Origin: Nocardia sp.
GTDB lineage: Bacteria; Actinomycetota; Actinomycetes; Mycobacteriales; Mycobacteriaceae
Reading direction: 5' to 3'
Assembly (NCBI RefSeq): GCF_025465275.1
Contig: NZ_JAODNK010000112.1
Location: 1 to 63,777 of the forward strand
Length of the DNA stretch: 63,777 nucleotides
Both the position numbers and the translations under genes were made by a program. Shown here one piece after another: positions 17,681 through 26,302 of the stretch; the first letter of the stretch is position 1, and each line of letters begins with the position of its first letter. The notes beneath the pieces are model-generated. The model was given only the letters and a program-made list of their open reading frames with translations. It did not search any database and was not told the DNA's origin.

Positions 17681-18708
17681 GCGATGTCCTCCTGCTCGGC
17701 CGCCAGCTGCGCCCGTGCGGCCTCGGTGAGGTTGCCGTACAGGCGAAGTCGCGCCAGTCCGCCGTCGGGGAAGGCGTCCAGCCGCACCTCGACCACCGCC
17801 GCGTCCGAGTCGATGGCGAACCGGTGCCGGGTATCGGGCCGGATCACGGTGCGCGGCAACAACTCCACCTCGGAGCCGTCGGCGCGAACACCGGTGAGCG
17901 CGGCCGCCCCCGGGCTGTTGAACAGGAAGTACGAGGTGTCGATCTCGGCCATGGTGAGCACGCCCTCGCCCGCCAGCCGCACCTGCACCCAGTCATTGTC
18001 CTTGTCACGTCGGCGCGCGGTCTCCCAGCCGCCGCCCATGGACTGCGCCCGGCCGGGCAGCAGCACATTCTGCGGATGCGAATAGAAGCGATTGGAGCAA
18101 TCCGCCACCAGGCCACCGTTTTCCAGCGCGGCCAGATCGAACGGACCCGAATCCAGCCAGTGCAGATCAGGTTTGGCCACACCGTGCACCCGCAGCCGGG
18201 CCACACCGCCGTCCGGGAACATGCGCAGGCGCACATGGGTGAACCGGCGCTTCGAATCGACCGCGAAGGGATTGCGGCTGTCACCGCCGACCGCGCTGCG
18301 CTCGACAATGGTGGTCCAGCCATCCAGCGCGGCGATCTCCTCGGCTGCCGGATAGCCCTCCACCGTAATGGCTTCCACCGAAATCTCGGGCGGGTAATTG
18401 CCCTTGAACCACGCGGTGTCGACCACGACGCCCGCGACCACACCGGGCACACCCAGTCGCACAATGGCGGTATCGCAGTCATCGGGCTCCGGGGCATCCC
18501 CGACCTCGTCGCGCCGCCGCCGAGTCTCCCACCCGTCGTATACCTGGCCCTTGTGACCGAAGGTCGCAGGCTGATAGGTGGAATCCTCCGGCCGGACGAG
18601 ATTCTCCTTCTCCGCGAAGGATTCGTCATTGGCCCAGATCACCGCGCCGCCGAGGGAGCGGACGGCTAAGTCCGGCAGCATGGTGAACTCGGGCGAATCG
18701 CTGCTCAT
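17677..18708 (-). CDS. alc: Allantoicase
   Basis: Hydrolyses allantoate to ureidoglycolate and urea. 343 aa with the two tandem jelly-roll repeats of the family: repeat 1 with YDGWETRRRRDE and VDTAWFKGNYPPE, repeat 2 with MGGGWETARRRD and IDTSYFLFNSPGAA. AAAGGAG lies 4 bp before the ATG. Coupled to puuE. No ureidoglycolate lyase is seen next to it, so the last step may be encoded elsewhere. Confidence 0.94.
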   Translation of the reverse strand: MSSDSPEFTMLPDLAVRSLGGAVIWANDESFAEKENLVRPEDSTYQPATFGHKGQVYDGWETRRRRDEVGDAPEPDDCDTAIVRLGVPGVVAGVVVDTAWFKGNYPPEISVEAITVEGYPAAEEIAALDGWTTIVERSAVGGDSRNPFAVDSKRRFTHVRLRMFPDGGVARLRVHGVAKPDLHWLDSGPFDLAALENGGLVADCSNRFYSHPQNVLLPGRAQSMGGGWETARRRDKDNDWVQVRLAGEGVLTMAEIDTSYFLFNSPGAAALTGVRADGSEVELLPRTVIRPDTRHRFAIDSDAAVVEVRLDAFPDGGLARLRLYGNLTEAARAQLAAEQEDIA

Positions 18709-18883
18709 AAGACTCCTTTGGTTCCCTCAAATCGGGAAGTTTCTCGAACAGATGTGCTAATGTGTGGACCGGCCGCGGGGCAACCGGTGACAGTCTGTGG
18801 AGACGATGTAAGACCTCAACGGAGCAATTCGGGCGGGCAGCCGTCAGTGATACAGAAACCTGATCCGCAAGGAAAGGGTGACG

Positions 18884-20098
18884 TCAAAGCGAGGGCATTT
18901 TCCTTTCGCGCAGTTGATGCAAGGTCTCAATAGTGGCGGCGGGAACCAATTCAGTGACGTCGTCGGGTTCGAAGGCGTGGCAGTCAAGGCCACGCAGTAC
19001 AACAGTGGCAAGGGCTTGCGCGGTGGCTGGTTCATCCACCACCGCGCCGCCCTGCCGTTCCAGATAGCGGCCGATTCGTGGTGCAGCGACTTGGAGCGCG
19101 GTGCGGTAGAAGGCGAAGGTGGCCAGCCAGCGCGTGGCCAGATGCCCCGCGCCCATATCCCAGCCCTGGTAGTACCCGCGCTCCAGCGAGCGGGTGACCA
19201 GGCGGTAGTGTCGGGCCAGGGCCGCGCGCACTTCGTCATCGGTGCCCATGGGCAGTACCTGGGTGGAGCCGTCACACACCCAGACGCCGGTCTGCGCGGC
19301 CGCGGCCTGCATGACCGCCTTGGCGTGATCGGCCACCGGATGCTCCAGCGACTGGAACTGCGGTGCGATACCGCAGGCCGCGCTGTAATCGTATGTCCCG
19401 TAGTGCAATCCGGTGCAGCGCCCGGCCGAGCGGTGAATGGCCTGGGCCACCGTCGCGGTGCCGTCGGCGGCGATCACGGCCTGCGGGCTCTCGATCTGCA
19501 GCTCGAACTTCAACGACCCATCGGGCAGCCCGTGCGCGGATTCGATTGCCTCGCACAGCAGTACGGCCGCCTCGGCCTGATCGGCCGAGCGAATCTTCGG
19601 AATGGTGAAGACGAATCCGGTCGGCACCCCGCCCGCACCTTCGAGCACCTTCTCCAGAGTGCGCACGGCGCGCGCCCATTCGAGGGTGGTGAGGCCCTTC
19701 ATGCGAATACCGCGCGAGACCACCTCGGCGGGCAGTGCGGCGAGTACGGCGCCGGCGCGCAGTGCGTCGCGATCCTCCACCGCATCGCCGCGGGTGCCGT
19801 ACCCGTCCTCGAAATCCAGTCGCAGATCCTGGATCGGCCGCCAGCGCAGTGCGGTCAGTGCCCGCGACAGCACCTCGCCGCCGGCCAGTTCGGTCAGCAC
19901 CGCACTGTGCTTGCCGGCCAGTTCGATTGCCGTCGCACCCCATTCGCGCGGGAGCTCGGGCGTGGCATCGGCCGCGCTCACATAGACGGTGTGGATCGGC
20001 TGACCTGCCCGATCGCCCGGGTATCGCTGTGCCAACTCGGAATCGACGGCCTGCAAACGGCCTTCGATATCGCCCAGTACATACGGGGGCAGGGTCAC
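18884..20098 (-). CDS. HpcH/HpaI-type aldolase family protein (DUF6986-like)
   Basis: A 404-aa protein of the PEP-mutase/HpcH-CitE TIM-barrel superfamily: LDFEDGYGTRGD (acidic metal-binding region), FTIPKIRS, ELQIESPQAVI, and GLHYGTYDYSAACGI. The GTG start at 20098 has GGAGG 7 bp upstream and overlaps the racemase stop (GTGA). In the ureide cluster a C-C lyase/condensing enzyme would suit glyoxylate use, the end product of allantoate breakdown; this is inference. A 175-bp gap to the allantoicase start holds no other gene. Confidence 0.75.
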   Translation of the reverse strand: MTLPPYVLGDIEGRLQAVDSELAQRYPGDRAGQPIHTVYVSAADATPELPREWGATAIELAGKHSAVLTELAGGEVLSRALTALRWRPIQDLRLDFEDGYGTRGDAVEDRDALRAGAVLAALPAEVVSRGIRMKGLTTLEWARAVRTLEKVLEGAGGVPTGFVFTIPKIRSADQAEAAVLLCEAIESAHGLPDGSLKFELQIESPQAVIAADGTATVAQAIHRSAGRCTGLHYGTYDYSAACGIAPQFQSLEHPVADHAKAVMQAAAAQTGVWVCDGSTQVLPMGTDDEVRAALARHYRLVTRSLERGYYQGWDMGAGHLATRWLATFAFYRTALQVAAPRIGRYLERQGGAVVDEPATAQALATVVLRGLDCHAFEPDDVTELVPAATIETLHQLRERKMPSL

Positions 20099-20841
20099 GA
20101 ACGCGCCTCCTCGGCATCGGTGGAGAATTCGGCCAGCAGGCCGGTGTAGTGCTTGGGCAGCGGAGTCGCGTACTCCCCGCGCCCGGATTTGCGCAGTCCC
20201 ATGGTGACCAGCGACTGCACCGTCAGCGTGGCGGCGGCGACACCGTCGATCACCGGCACCCCGACCTCGCGGGTCAGGTATTCGCACAGATCCGCCATGC
20301 CCGCGCAGCCCAGCACGATCGCATCGGAATTGTCCGCGTGCACGGCCTCGCGGCAGGCGTCGACGATCACGGTGCGGGCCTTGGGATCCTCCAGCTCCAG
20401 CACCGGAATCTCGCAGGCGTGGATGCCGAAGCAGAACCGCTGCATGCCATAGCGTTCGGCCAGCTCGGCGGCCCGGCCGGAGGTACGGGACAGGGTGGTC
20501 ACCACGCTGAAACCGCGCCCGAGATGGCTCGCGACCTGCATGGCGGCCTCCGCGATGCCGATCACCGGCCCGCGCGCCAGCTCGCGCGCCGCATCCAGGC
20601 CGGGATCACCGAAGCAGGAGATCACATAGCCGTCCACGCCCTCGGCCTCACCGCGAGCGATCTCGGTGAGCAGGCCGGGAATGGAAAGCGCCTCGTCGTA
20701 ATGGCTTTCGATCGAGGCCGGACCCATGGTCGGGGTAATGCCCTCGACCAGGGTCCCGGGTGCGACCACGGCCCGTGCGGCGGCCGCGGCCAGATCGGTC
20801 ATGGCCGCAGTGGTATTGGGATTGATGACTCGAATTCGCAT
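20095..20841 (-). CDS. Asp/Glu/hydantoin racemase family protein
   Basis: A 248-aa protein of the HyuE/allantoin racemase-like family. N-terminal RIRVINPNTT, and the two catalytic-cysteine regions YVISCFGDPGLDAAR and VLGCAGMADL. In this context an allantoin racemase that supplies the stereoisomer used by allantoinase is likely, but a hydantoin or other racemase is possible. Start ATG 20841; GTG 20850 is in frame. Overlaps the downstream aldolase gene. Confidence 0.85.
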   Translation of the reverse strand: MRIRVINPNTTAAMTDLAAAAARAVVAPGTLVEGITPTMGPASIESHYDEALSIPGLLTEIARGEAEGVDGYVISCFGDPGLDAARELARGPVIGIAEAAMQVASHLGRGFSVVTTLSRTSGRAAELAERYGMQRFCFGIHACEIPVLELEDPKARTVIVDACREAVHADNSDAIVLGCAGMADLCEYLTREVGVPVIDGVAAATLTVQSLVTMGLRKSGRGEYATPLPKHYTGLLAEFSTDAEEARS

Positions 20842-21093
20842 GGGTCTCACCGAGTTTCGAATACGGGGCCGGATGGGCGCGCGGCGGTGTACATACCGGT
20901 GATCTTGCCGGAGACCGGCGCCGGGAACACGGCGGCGAGTGTGCCGGCCGTTGCGATCGTGCCATTCATCCGCCGGCTGCCGCGCTGCGGATTCTTGTCA
21001 GGCACGTCGCACATCCGATCTCATGGGTCCGACCTTCGGAAACAAAGGTGTTCGCGATGCTATCGAGCGGGTATTGCCCGGTTGTTGCTGAAA

Positions 21094-21828
21094 CTATATA
21101 TCTTTCTGACCGGCCGAATCCGCAAAAAGTCCGGTATCGGTGGGCAGACGCGACAGTACTCCGTTGAGCCGCGCGTGATGCGCACCTGTGGCCGCCAGCA
21201 GCGCGTCGGAATCGCGGGCCAGGAAGGCCGCGAGCTGCTTGCTGTGATCGGCGTGCAGCACCACCCGGTCCATGGTGCTGGCGTGCACCATCGGCTGCAC
21301 CGGTTCGGTGATATTCCAGGCGTATTCGAGCATGTGCACCACCCGCGGCATTCCGGACGGCCGCACCAGCGCGAGATGGAAGTTGCGCGTCTCCCGGTGA
21401 TAGGCCACCGCATTCTCGGTCAGCACCGCCCGCTCCAGCCGGGCATGGGTCTCCTCGGCGAGCGCGTGATCTTCCGCGGTGGCCTGGTGCACGGCGGCGG
21501 CCAGTGCCGCGGCCTCCAGGCTCTCGCGCACGACATACAGCTCACGCAGCTCGGCCGCGGTCAACAGGGTCACCTGGTACCCGAAGTTGGTCTTGTGCTC
21601 GACGAGTCCCTCGCCGATCAAGGTCTGCAGCGACTCCCGCACCGGAATGGCGCTGACCCCGAACTGCCGGGCCAATTCCCCCAGCGGCATCCCGGTCCCG
21701 GGCGGGAGATTCCCCTCGAGGATGAGCCTGCGCATCTCGTCGAGAATTTCGTGCTGCGAGTACCCGCGATGCGCGTCGAGCGCAGGCGTGAGCTGGGGTA
21801 GTCGAGGTAGTCGCGGTCGGGAAGGCAC
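21094..21828 (-). CDS. GntR-family (FadR/FCD) regulator of the ureide cluster
   Basis: 244 aa from GTG 21828. Winged helix (about residues 22-90: EMRRLILEGNLPPG and LARQFGVSAIPVRESLQTL) and an FCD ligand domain (about 100-235: LYVVRESLEAAALAAAVHQ and His-containing NFHLALVRPSG, metal/ligand site). The frame stays open further upstream but overlaps MarR coding, so the true start is uncertain. It lies upstream of and in the same direction as the racemase gene, with a 252-bp gap that should hold the cluster promoter; I see no clear operator there. Confidence 0.8.
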   Translation of the reverse strand: MPSRPRLPRLPQLTPALDAHRGYSQHEILDEMRRLILEGNLPPGTGMPLGELARQFGVSAIPVRESLQTLIGEGLVEHKTNFGYQVTLLTAAELRELYVVRESLEAAALAAAVHQATAEDHALAEETHARLERAVLTENAVAYHRETRNFHLALVRPSGMPRVVHMLEYAWNITEPVQPMVHASTMDRVVLHADHSKQLAAFLARDSDALLAATGAHHARLNGVLSRLPTDTGLFADSAGQKDI

Positions 21829-21892
21829 CAGTCCACGGTAGTCGTCCGGCTCCCGGCCGGGGACCGCATCACCGGCCGCCGCGTCCGGCGGC

Positions 21893-22327
21893 TCAGAGTT
21901 CGTCGATGTCGTAACCCAGCGCCTTGAGCGAAAGCCGGTGCAGCGTGGTGCGTTCCGCCGGGGTGAGGCGGCTGAGCAGCACGTCGGTGGCCGCATCGAC
22001 GCGAGCGCCGACCTCCTCGCGCAGTTTGCGGCCCGAGGCGGTGATGGTCAGCCGGTATTTGCGCCGGTCGTCCGCGTCCCGGGTGCGGGTGACCAGGCCC
22101 GCCTTCTCCAGGCTGTCGATCAGCCGGACCACTTCGCTGCGGTCGATGGCCAGCGCATTCGCCATTTCCTGCTGTGTGATGTCGCCGCTCTCCTCGAGAT
22201 AGGTCAGCACCCAGTGCTCCCGCAGCGGCGTATCCAGGTCGGCGTGTATGGCCTTGTGCAACTTGCCGAAGGCGTACGTGGGATAGCGCAGCAGTCCCCG
22301 GGGGTGATACTCGCGGTTTTCGGTCAC
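21893..22327 (-). CDS. MarR-family regulator
   Basis: 144 aa from GTG 22327. Winged helix with DITQQEMANALAIDRSEVVRLIDSLEKAGLV and the wing TRDADDRRKYRLTITASG. The GTG is placed 6 bp after a consensus TATAAT (-10), which predicts a leaderless transcript. An upstream ATG (22363) would lie inside the operator and before that -10. Divergent from the DHA2 exporter at 22414. Autoregulation is supported by two identical palindromes. Confidence 0.86.
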   Translation of the reverse strand: MTENREYHPRGLLRYPTYAFGKLHKAIHADLDTPLREHWVLTYLEESGDITQQEMANALAIDRSEVVRLIDSLEKAGLVTRTRDADDRRKYRLTITASGRKLREEVGARVDAATDVLLSRLTPAERTTLHRLSLKALGYDIDEL

Positions 22328-22333
22328 CTGTGG

Positions 22334-22339
22334 ATTATA
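22334..22339 (-). promoter_or_regulatory. -10 box (TATAAT) of the MarR gene
   Basis: TATAAT on the minus strand, 6 bp before GTG 22327. TTGAGC or TGATTG upstream could serve as -35 and would be covered by the operator. Confidence 0.6.
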
Positions 22340-22346
22340 TCTATTG

Positions 22347-22359
22347 TTGAGTAGCTCAA
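22347..22359. promoter_or_regulatory. MarR operator copy 1
   Basis: TTGAG-TAG-CTCAA palindrome overlapping the -35 zone of the MarR gene. Same arms as copy 2, centres 32 bp apart (about three helical turns). Confidence 0.65.
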
Positions 22360-22378
22360 TCATTGTTAGGCTCCGCAA

Positions 22379-22391
22379 TTGAGAAGCTCAA
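22379..22391. promoter_or_regulatory. MarR operator copy 2
   Basis: TTGAG-AAG-CTCAA palindrome 22 bp before the exporter ATG, identical arms to copy 1. Confidence 0.65.
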
Positions 22392-22413
22392 GCACAACTG
22401 AAGGAGGGGTCCG

Positions 22414-23877
22414 ATGTCGCAGCCGCGCACGGATGCCAGTGCCCCCAATGCCCCCAACCCCGCTGCACTCGGCAGCGCTGCCCCCAACCCCGCTGCCCCC
22501 GAAGCCTCCGACAAGATCCCCACGCATGTCTGGCGCACCGCCGGCGTCGTGGTGTTCGGCGCGGTCATGGGCATGCTCGACACCTCGCTGATCAATATCG
22601 GCCTGCACACCATCGGTGCGGACCTGCACAGCTCGCTCGCCACGATTCAATGGGTGGCCAGCGGATACCTACTCGCCCTTGGTGTTTCGCTCACCGTCTG
22701 CGGCTGGCTGGCGCGCCGTGTCGGCGTCGGCCGACTGTGGATCGGCGCCCTGCTCGCCTTCACCCTCACCTCGGCGGCCTGCGCGCTGGCCGGATCGGCG
22801 GAATGGCTGATCGCACTGCGCGTTCTGCAGGGGCTCGCTGCCGGAGTCATGATTCCGGCAGGTCAGACCATCCTCGGCCAGGCCGCCGGACCGAAGCGCA
22901 TGGGCCGGGTCATGGGTGTCGTCGGCATTGCCGTGGTGGGTGCGCCCGCCATCGGCCCGACCATCGGCGGTCTGATGCTGGCGAATTGGAGCTGGCAGTG
23001 GCTGTTCCTCATCAATATCCCGCTGGGCCTGATCGGAATCGCGCTCGGGCTGCGGTATCTGCCGCTGCAGGGCGGCGCACCGACGCAGCGCCTGGACCTG
23101 CTCGGACTGATTCTCGGCGGCGGGGGAGTGTCGGCCGTGGTGTACGGCCTGTCGGAGATCGGCATCGACGGCTCGTTCACCGCGCCGTCGGTGTGGCTGC
23201 CGGTGTTGCTCGGCCTGGCCGCGCTCGCAGCATTCATCGCTCGCACCATCAGCAGCAGCCGTCCGCTGCTCGACATTCGCATGTTCAAGAACCGGGTCTT
23301 CGCGGCGGCGAACGTCGCGAGCTTCTTCGCGGGCGCGTCCATGTTCAGCGTCATGGTGTTGCTGCCGTTGTACTTCCAGGTGCTGCACGGTGACGGCCTG
23401 ATTCGCACCGGTGTACTGCTGATCGCCTTCGGTGCGGGCGGCGTTGTCACCCTCCCGCTCGGCGGTCGCCTGGCCGACCGCTTCGGCGGCGGTGTCATCG
23501 CGGTGGGCGGCAATCTCGGGGTGGCGCTGACCGTGCTGCCCTTCGCCTTCCTCCCGGTCGATGCCAATACCTGGGTGATGGAGGTGCTCCTGTTCGCGGC
23601 GGGTGTTTTCACCGCCCTGTCGGGCATACCGCTGATCTCGGCGGCGTATGCGGCCGTCCGCCACGACCAGCTGCCCGACGCCGCGGCCTTCGTCAATATC
23701 CTGCAGCGTGTCGGCGGTGCGGTCGGCGTGGCCGCGATCGCGGTAATCCTTTCCCGCGCAACGGCATCCGAATGGGAGCAGATCTCCGGCTACCACTTCG
23801 CCTTCGCGGCGATCGCGGTGCTTTCGCTCGTCGCGTCGGCAGCCTCCACGGTGCTCCGCCGCCACCAGCGCAGGTAG
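22414..23877 (+). CDS. DHA2-family (EmrB/QacA) drug:H+ antiporter
   Basis: 487 aa, about 14 membrane helices. Helix 1 motif MLDTSLINIGLHTI (DHA2 motif D1 pattern) and motif C in helix 5, GAPAIGPTIGGLM. N-terminal 40 residues are Pro/Ala/Asn rich. AAGGAGGGG precedes the ATG. Divergent from its probable MarR repressor. Exports amphipathic drugs or metabolites; substrate unknown. Confidence 0.92.
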   Translation: MSQPRTDASAPNAPNPAALGSAAPNPAAPEASDKIPTHVWRTAGVVVFGAVMGMLDTSLINIGLHTIGADLHSSLATIQWVASGYLLALGVSLTVCGWLARRVGVGRLWIGALLAFTLTSAACALAGSAEWLIALRVLQGLAAGVMIPAGQTILGQAAGPKRMGRVMGVVGIAVVGAPAIGPTIGGLMLANWSWQWLFLINIPLGLIGIALGLRYLPLQGGAPTQRLDLLGLILGGGGVSAVVYGLSEIGIDGSFTAPSVWLPVLLGLAALAAFIARTISSSRPLLDIRMFKNRVFAAANVASFFAGASMFSVMVLLPLYFQVLHGDGLIRTGVLLIAFGAGGVVTLPLGGRLADRFGGGVIAVGGNLGVALTVLPFAFLPVDANTWVMEVLLFAAGVFTALSGIPLISAAYAAVRHDQLPDAAAFVNILQRVGGAVGVAAIAVILSRATASEWEQISGYHFAFAAIAVLSLVASAASTVLRRHQRR

Positions 23878-23890
23878 CGAGCCACCGCCG

Positions 23891-23923
23891 CGACCCGCCG
23901 GGCACCAGGCGCCTGGCGGGTCG
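23891..23923 (+). terminator. Hairpin after the DHA2 exporter
   Basis: CGACCCGCC pairs with GGCGGGTCG, with the inner palindrome CCAGGCGCCTGG; followed by TTGCTCG. 13 bp after the stop. Confidence 0.65.
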
Positions 23924-23964
23924 TTGCTCGTGACCTGTCACCCCTCGCCGATACTCTGGCCGGC

Positions 23965-24243
23965 ATGACTGATTCCGAACTGATGAACCTTCGCAGTAGG
24001 GCGGCTGCCGGTGATACCGACGCGGTCGATCAGCTTGTCGAACTCGCCGGTGAGCGCGGCGATATGGAGGAATTGCGGCGGCTGGCGGCCACCGGCAATC
24101 AGGACGCGGCCGACCAACTCGTGCAGTTGGCAATCGAATTCGACGATATGGACGAGCTGCGGCGGCTCGCCGCCACCGGCAATCAGGACGCCGTCGATGT
24201 GCTCGCCGAACTTATCGGCGAGGCCAGCGGAGAGACCGACTAA
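23965..24243 (+). CDS. Small protein of three 28-residue helical repeats
   Basis: 92 aa: 8 residues, then three exact-length 28-residue repeats (9-36, 37-64, 65-92), each starting LR(R/S)xAAxG(N/D)xDAxD and ending with an acidic helix. The pattern is like alpha-alpha solenoid repeats (Sel1/TPR/HEAT-like). Strongly acidic, no signal peptide. Function unknown; likely a small scaffold or protein-binding module. Convincing because repeats are degenerate at codon level. Confidence 0.7.
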   Translation: MTDSELMNLRSRAAAGDTDAVDQLVELAGERGDMEELRRLAATGNQDAADQLVQLAIEFDDMDELRRLAATGNQDAVDVLAELIGEASGETD

Positions 24244-24329
24244 TCTGGAGGGACAGCGGAGGTAACTGCGCGAGGCCGGTCCGGGCTCGAATTGTTGTAA
24301 GCCGCTTTTCGCTGAAAAAGGAGAAGCTG

Positions 24330-24623
24330 ATGCGACGATTCGTCGCACTGCCGGCCGTGCTCATCGTGGCCGGAATATTGACCCTGGGCATAACCGGAGT
24401 AAGTGCGGCCGACGATGGCGGGCAATTGATCATCGATGGCAGGCTCTACCCGGATCCGGCCGGCTGCTATGGGGATCTTGTTGCCCCACTTGCGATTCAC
24501 AATGACACCAGCACCTACGCGTACGTCTACACCACCACCGACTGCACGGGCCCCGTGGAAACCATTTCCCCCTACGGAAGCACGGTCAGCTCCGACGGCC
24601 GCAGCGTCCGCGTCATGTCGTGA
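24330..24623 (+). CDS. Small secreted protein
   Basis: 97 aa. AAAAAGGAGAAG lies 5-8 bp before the ATG. Signal peptide (MRRFVALPAVLIVAGILTLG, cleavage predicted after VSAAD region). The mature part of about 70 residues has two cysteines (in AGCYGDL and TTDCTGP) that may form one disulfide. Unrecognised family; typical small exported actinomycete protein. Confidence 0.7.
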   Translation: MRRFVALPAVLIVAGILTLGITGVSAADDGGQLIIDGRLYPDPAGCYGDLVAPLAIHNDTSTYAYVYTTTDCTGPVETISPYGSTVSSDGRSVRVMS

Positions 24624-24730
24624 CGAGGGCTGCCGCGCGCGATTGATGACCGAAGTGTGACGCCTGCGGTGCGGCGGGAACTTCCGGGGCAGGGGTCCGG
24701 TTGTACCGGATGCCCATCTGAGGAGGTCAT

Positions 24731-25186
24731 GTGACACAGGAATACAACCGGAATCCCGCAGCGGTCGCGGCGCTCTCACCCGAGCAGTTCCACGTGACGC
24801 AGGAGAACGGGACCGAGCGCGCGTTCACCGGCGAGTACTGGGACAACCACGAGCCGGGAATCTATGTGGATGTGGTGTCCGGCGAGCCCTTGTTCGCCTC
24901 GGTCGACAAGTTCGACAGTGGTTCGGGCTGGCCGAGTTTCACCAAGCCGATCGAAGCCGAGACTGTGGTCGAGAAGCGTGACCTCAGTCATCTGATGGTC
25001 CGCACCGAGGCGCGTTCGGCGCTCGGTAACAGCCATCTCGGCCATGTGTTCAAGGACGGCCCCCGTGCGGCGGGTGGTCTGCGGTACTGCATCAATTCGG
25101 CGGCGCTGCGGTTCATCCACCTCGACGATCTCGAAGCGCAGGGGTACGGGCAGTACCAGGCGCTCTTCACGGAGCACCAGGACTGA
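24731..25186 (+). CDS. msrB: Peptide-methionine (R)-S-oxide reductase
   Basis: Reduces methionine-R-sulfoxide in proteins. 151 aa, SelR domain over most of its length: DKFDSGSGWPSF, NSHLGHVF, and catalytic cysteine in LRYCINSAAL. The zinc CxxC pairs of many MsrB proteins are absent, and the usual upstream resolving Cys (SGCGWPSF in E. coli-type forms) is Ser, so recycling must use another thiol or external reductant. Start GTG 24731 has GAGGAGGTC upstream. Confidence 0.94.
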   Translation: MTQEYNRNPAAVAALSPEQFHVTQENGTERAFTGEYWDNHEPGIYVDVVSGEPLFASVDKFDSGSGWPSFTKPIEAETVVEKRDLSHLMVRTEARSALGNSHLGHVFKDGPRAAGGLRYCINSAALRFIHLDDLEAQGYGQYQALFTEHQD

Positions 25187-25235
25187 CCCACTGCGGCGAC
25201 CGGCGTAGGTGAGCTGCGGCGCTAGGCTCGACTTC

Positions 25236-25688
25236 GTGCCGAAGCTGCTGCTGATCCACCACACGCCGTCGCCGCATATGCAGGAGATGTTCGAGGCGGT
25301 GGTGGCCGGAGCCACAGATCCGGAGATCGAAGGTGTCGAGGTGGTGCGCAGGGCCGCCCTGGCGGTGACCGCGAGCGATGTGCTCGCGGCCGACGGTTAT
25401 CTCCTCGGCACCCCGGCGAATCTCGGCTATATGTCCGGGGCCCTCAAGCACGCGTTCGATACGTTCTACTACCCGTGCCTGGATTCGACCCGAGGCCGGC
25501 CCTACGGCATGTACATGCACGGGAATCAGGGAACCGAAGGCGCCGAACGCGGTGTGGAGAACATTGCCACCGGGCTGGGCTGGGAGAAGGCCGCGTCTGC
25601 GGTCATCGTCTCCGGGCCGCCGACCAAACAGGAGGTGCAGCGCTGCTGGGAACTCGGTGCGACCCTGGCCGCACAACTCATGCCCTGA
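25236..25688 (+). CDS. Flavodoxin-like / NAD(P)H reductase family protein
   Basis: 150 aa. N-terminal strand and phosphate loop KLLLIHHTPSPHMQEM (flavodoxin-type FMN binding), LLGTPANLGYMSGALKHAFDTFY and MYMHGNQGTEGAERGVE, as in flavodoxin/WrbA-like proteins. GTG 25236 aligns with the family N-terminus. Probably FMN-binding; partner unknown. Confidence 0.8.
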   Translation: MPKLLLIHHTPSPHMQEMFEAVVAGATDPEIEGVEVVRRAALAVTASDVLAADGYLLGTPANLGYMSGALKHAFDTFYYPCLDSTRGRPYGMYMHGNQGTEGAERGVENIATGLGWEKAASAVIVSGPPTKQEVQRCWELGATLAAQLMP

Positions 25689-25698
25689 CCGCGGCAGT

Positions 25699-26115
25699 TC
25701 AGCCCCTGGCGGTCTGCCGATACACCTTGCGCGCGGCCAGAATCAGGGGAATCTGCAAGGGCAGCCGGAGAATCGATCCGACTTTCAAAGCCAGCGGCTT
25801 GTCACTGCGCACCCATTCGTAGGTCATCTGCAGATTGCCCGGGAACACCGCGAGGAACAGCAGCAGCGCGAGTGCGCCGCCGAGCCGCCGTGTCCGCGGC
25901 ACCGCGAGTGCCCCGGCCACCGCCAGCTCGGCCACGCCGGAACCCAGTGTGTACGCCCGAGGCGATCCCGGCAGCTGCGGGGGAATCAAGGCGTCGAACG
26001 GCTTCGGCGCCACGAAATGCAATGTCCCCATACCGAAAAGCATGACCGAGAGCAACCGGGCCGTGCCCCCGCCGCCGCTCGAATGCACAGTCACCGATTC
26101 CAGATTCTCGCTCAT
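25699..26115 (-). CDS. DoxX-like small membrane protein
   Basis: 138 aa with four hydrophobic helices, including LLSVMLFGMGTLHFVAPKPFD, SGVAELAVAGALAV and LALLLFLAVFPGNLQMTYEW, the layout of DoxX/DUF4267-type proteins. Function unknown, sometimes linked to thiol/redox stress. Convergent with the flavodoxin-like gene. Confidence 0.75.
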   Translation of the reverse strand: MSENLESVTVHSSGGGGTARLLSVMLFGMGTLHFVAPKPFDALIPPQLPGSPRAYTLGSGVAELAVAGALAVPRTRRLGGALALLLFLAVFPGNLQMTYEWVRSDKPLALKVGSILRLPLQIPLILAARKVYRQTARG

Positions 26116-26302
26116 GGCGTCGAGCGTACGGACAGTTCACCCGGAACGGGGTCGGCGGTTTTGCCTGACTTTCACTCGAGATCCTCGCCGGTTCGATTCC
26201 GATCTGCGTCACGACGACTGTCTTCCCCCCGAATTCTGGTGGCTGACGCATCTGCCGTGCTTGCCGTCATACTCGATACGAATATTCGGGAGTTGAGAAG
26301 AG

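Noticed and set aside
22669..23865. 398-codon minus-strand frame
   Set aside because: Exactly antisense to the DHA2 exporter, charged repetitive composition, no start signal.
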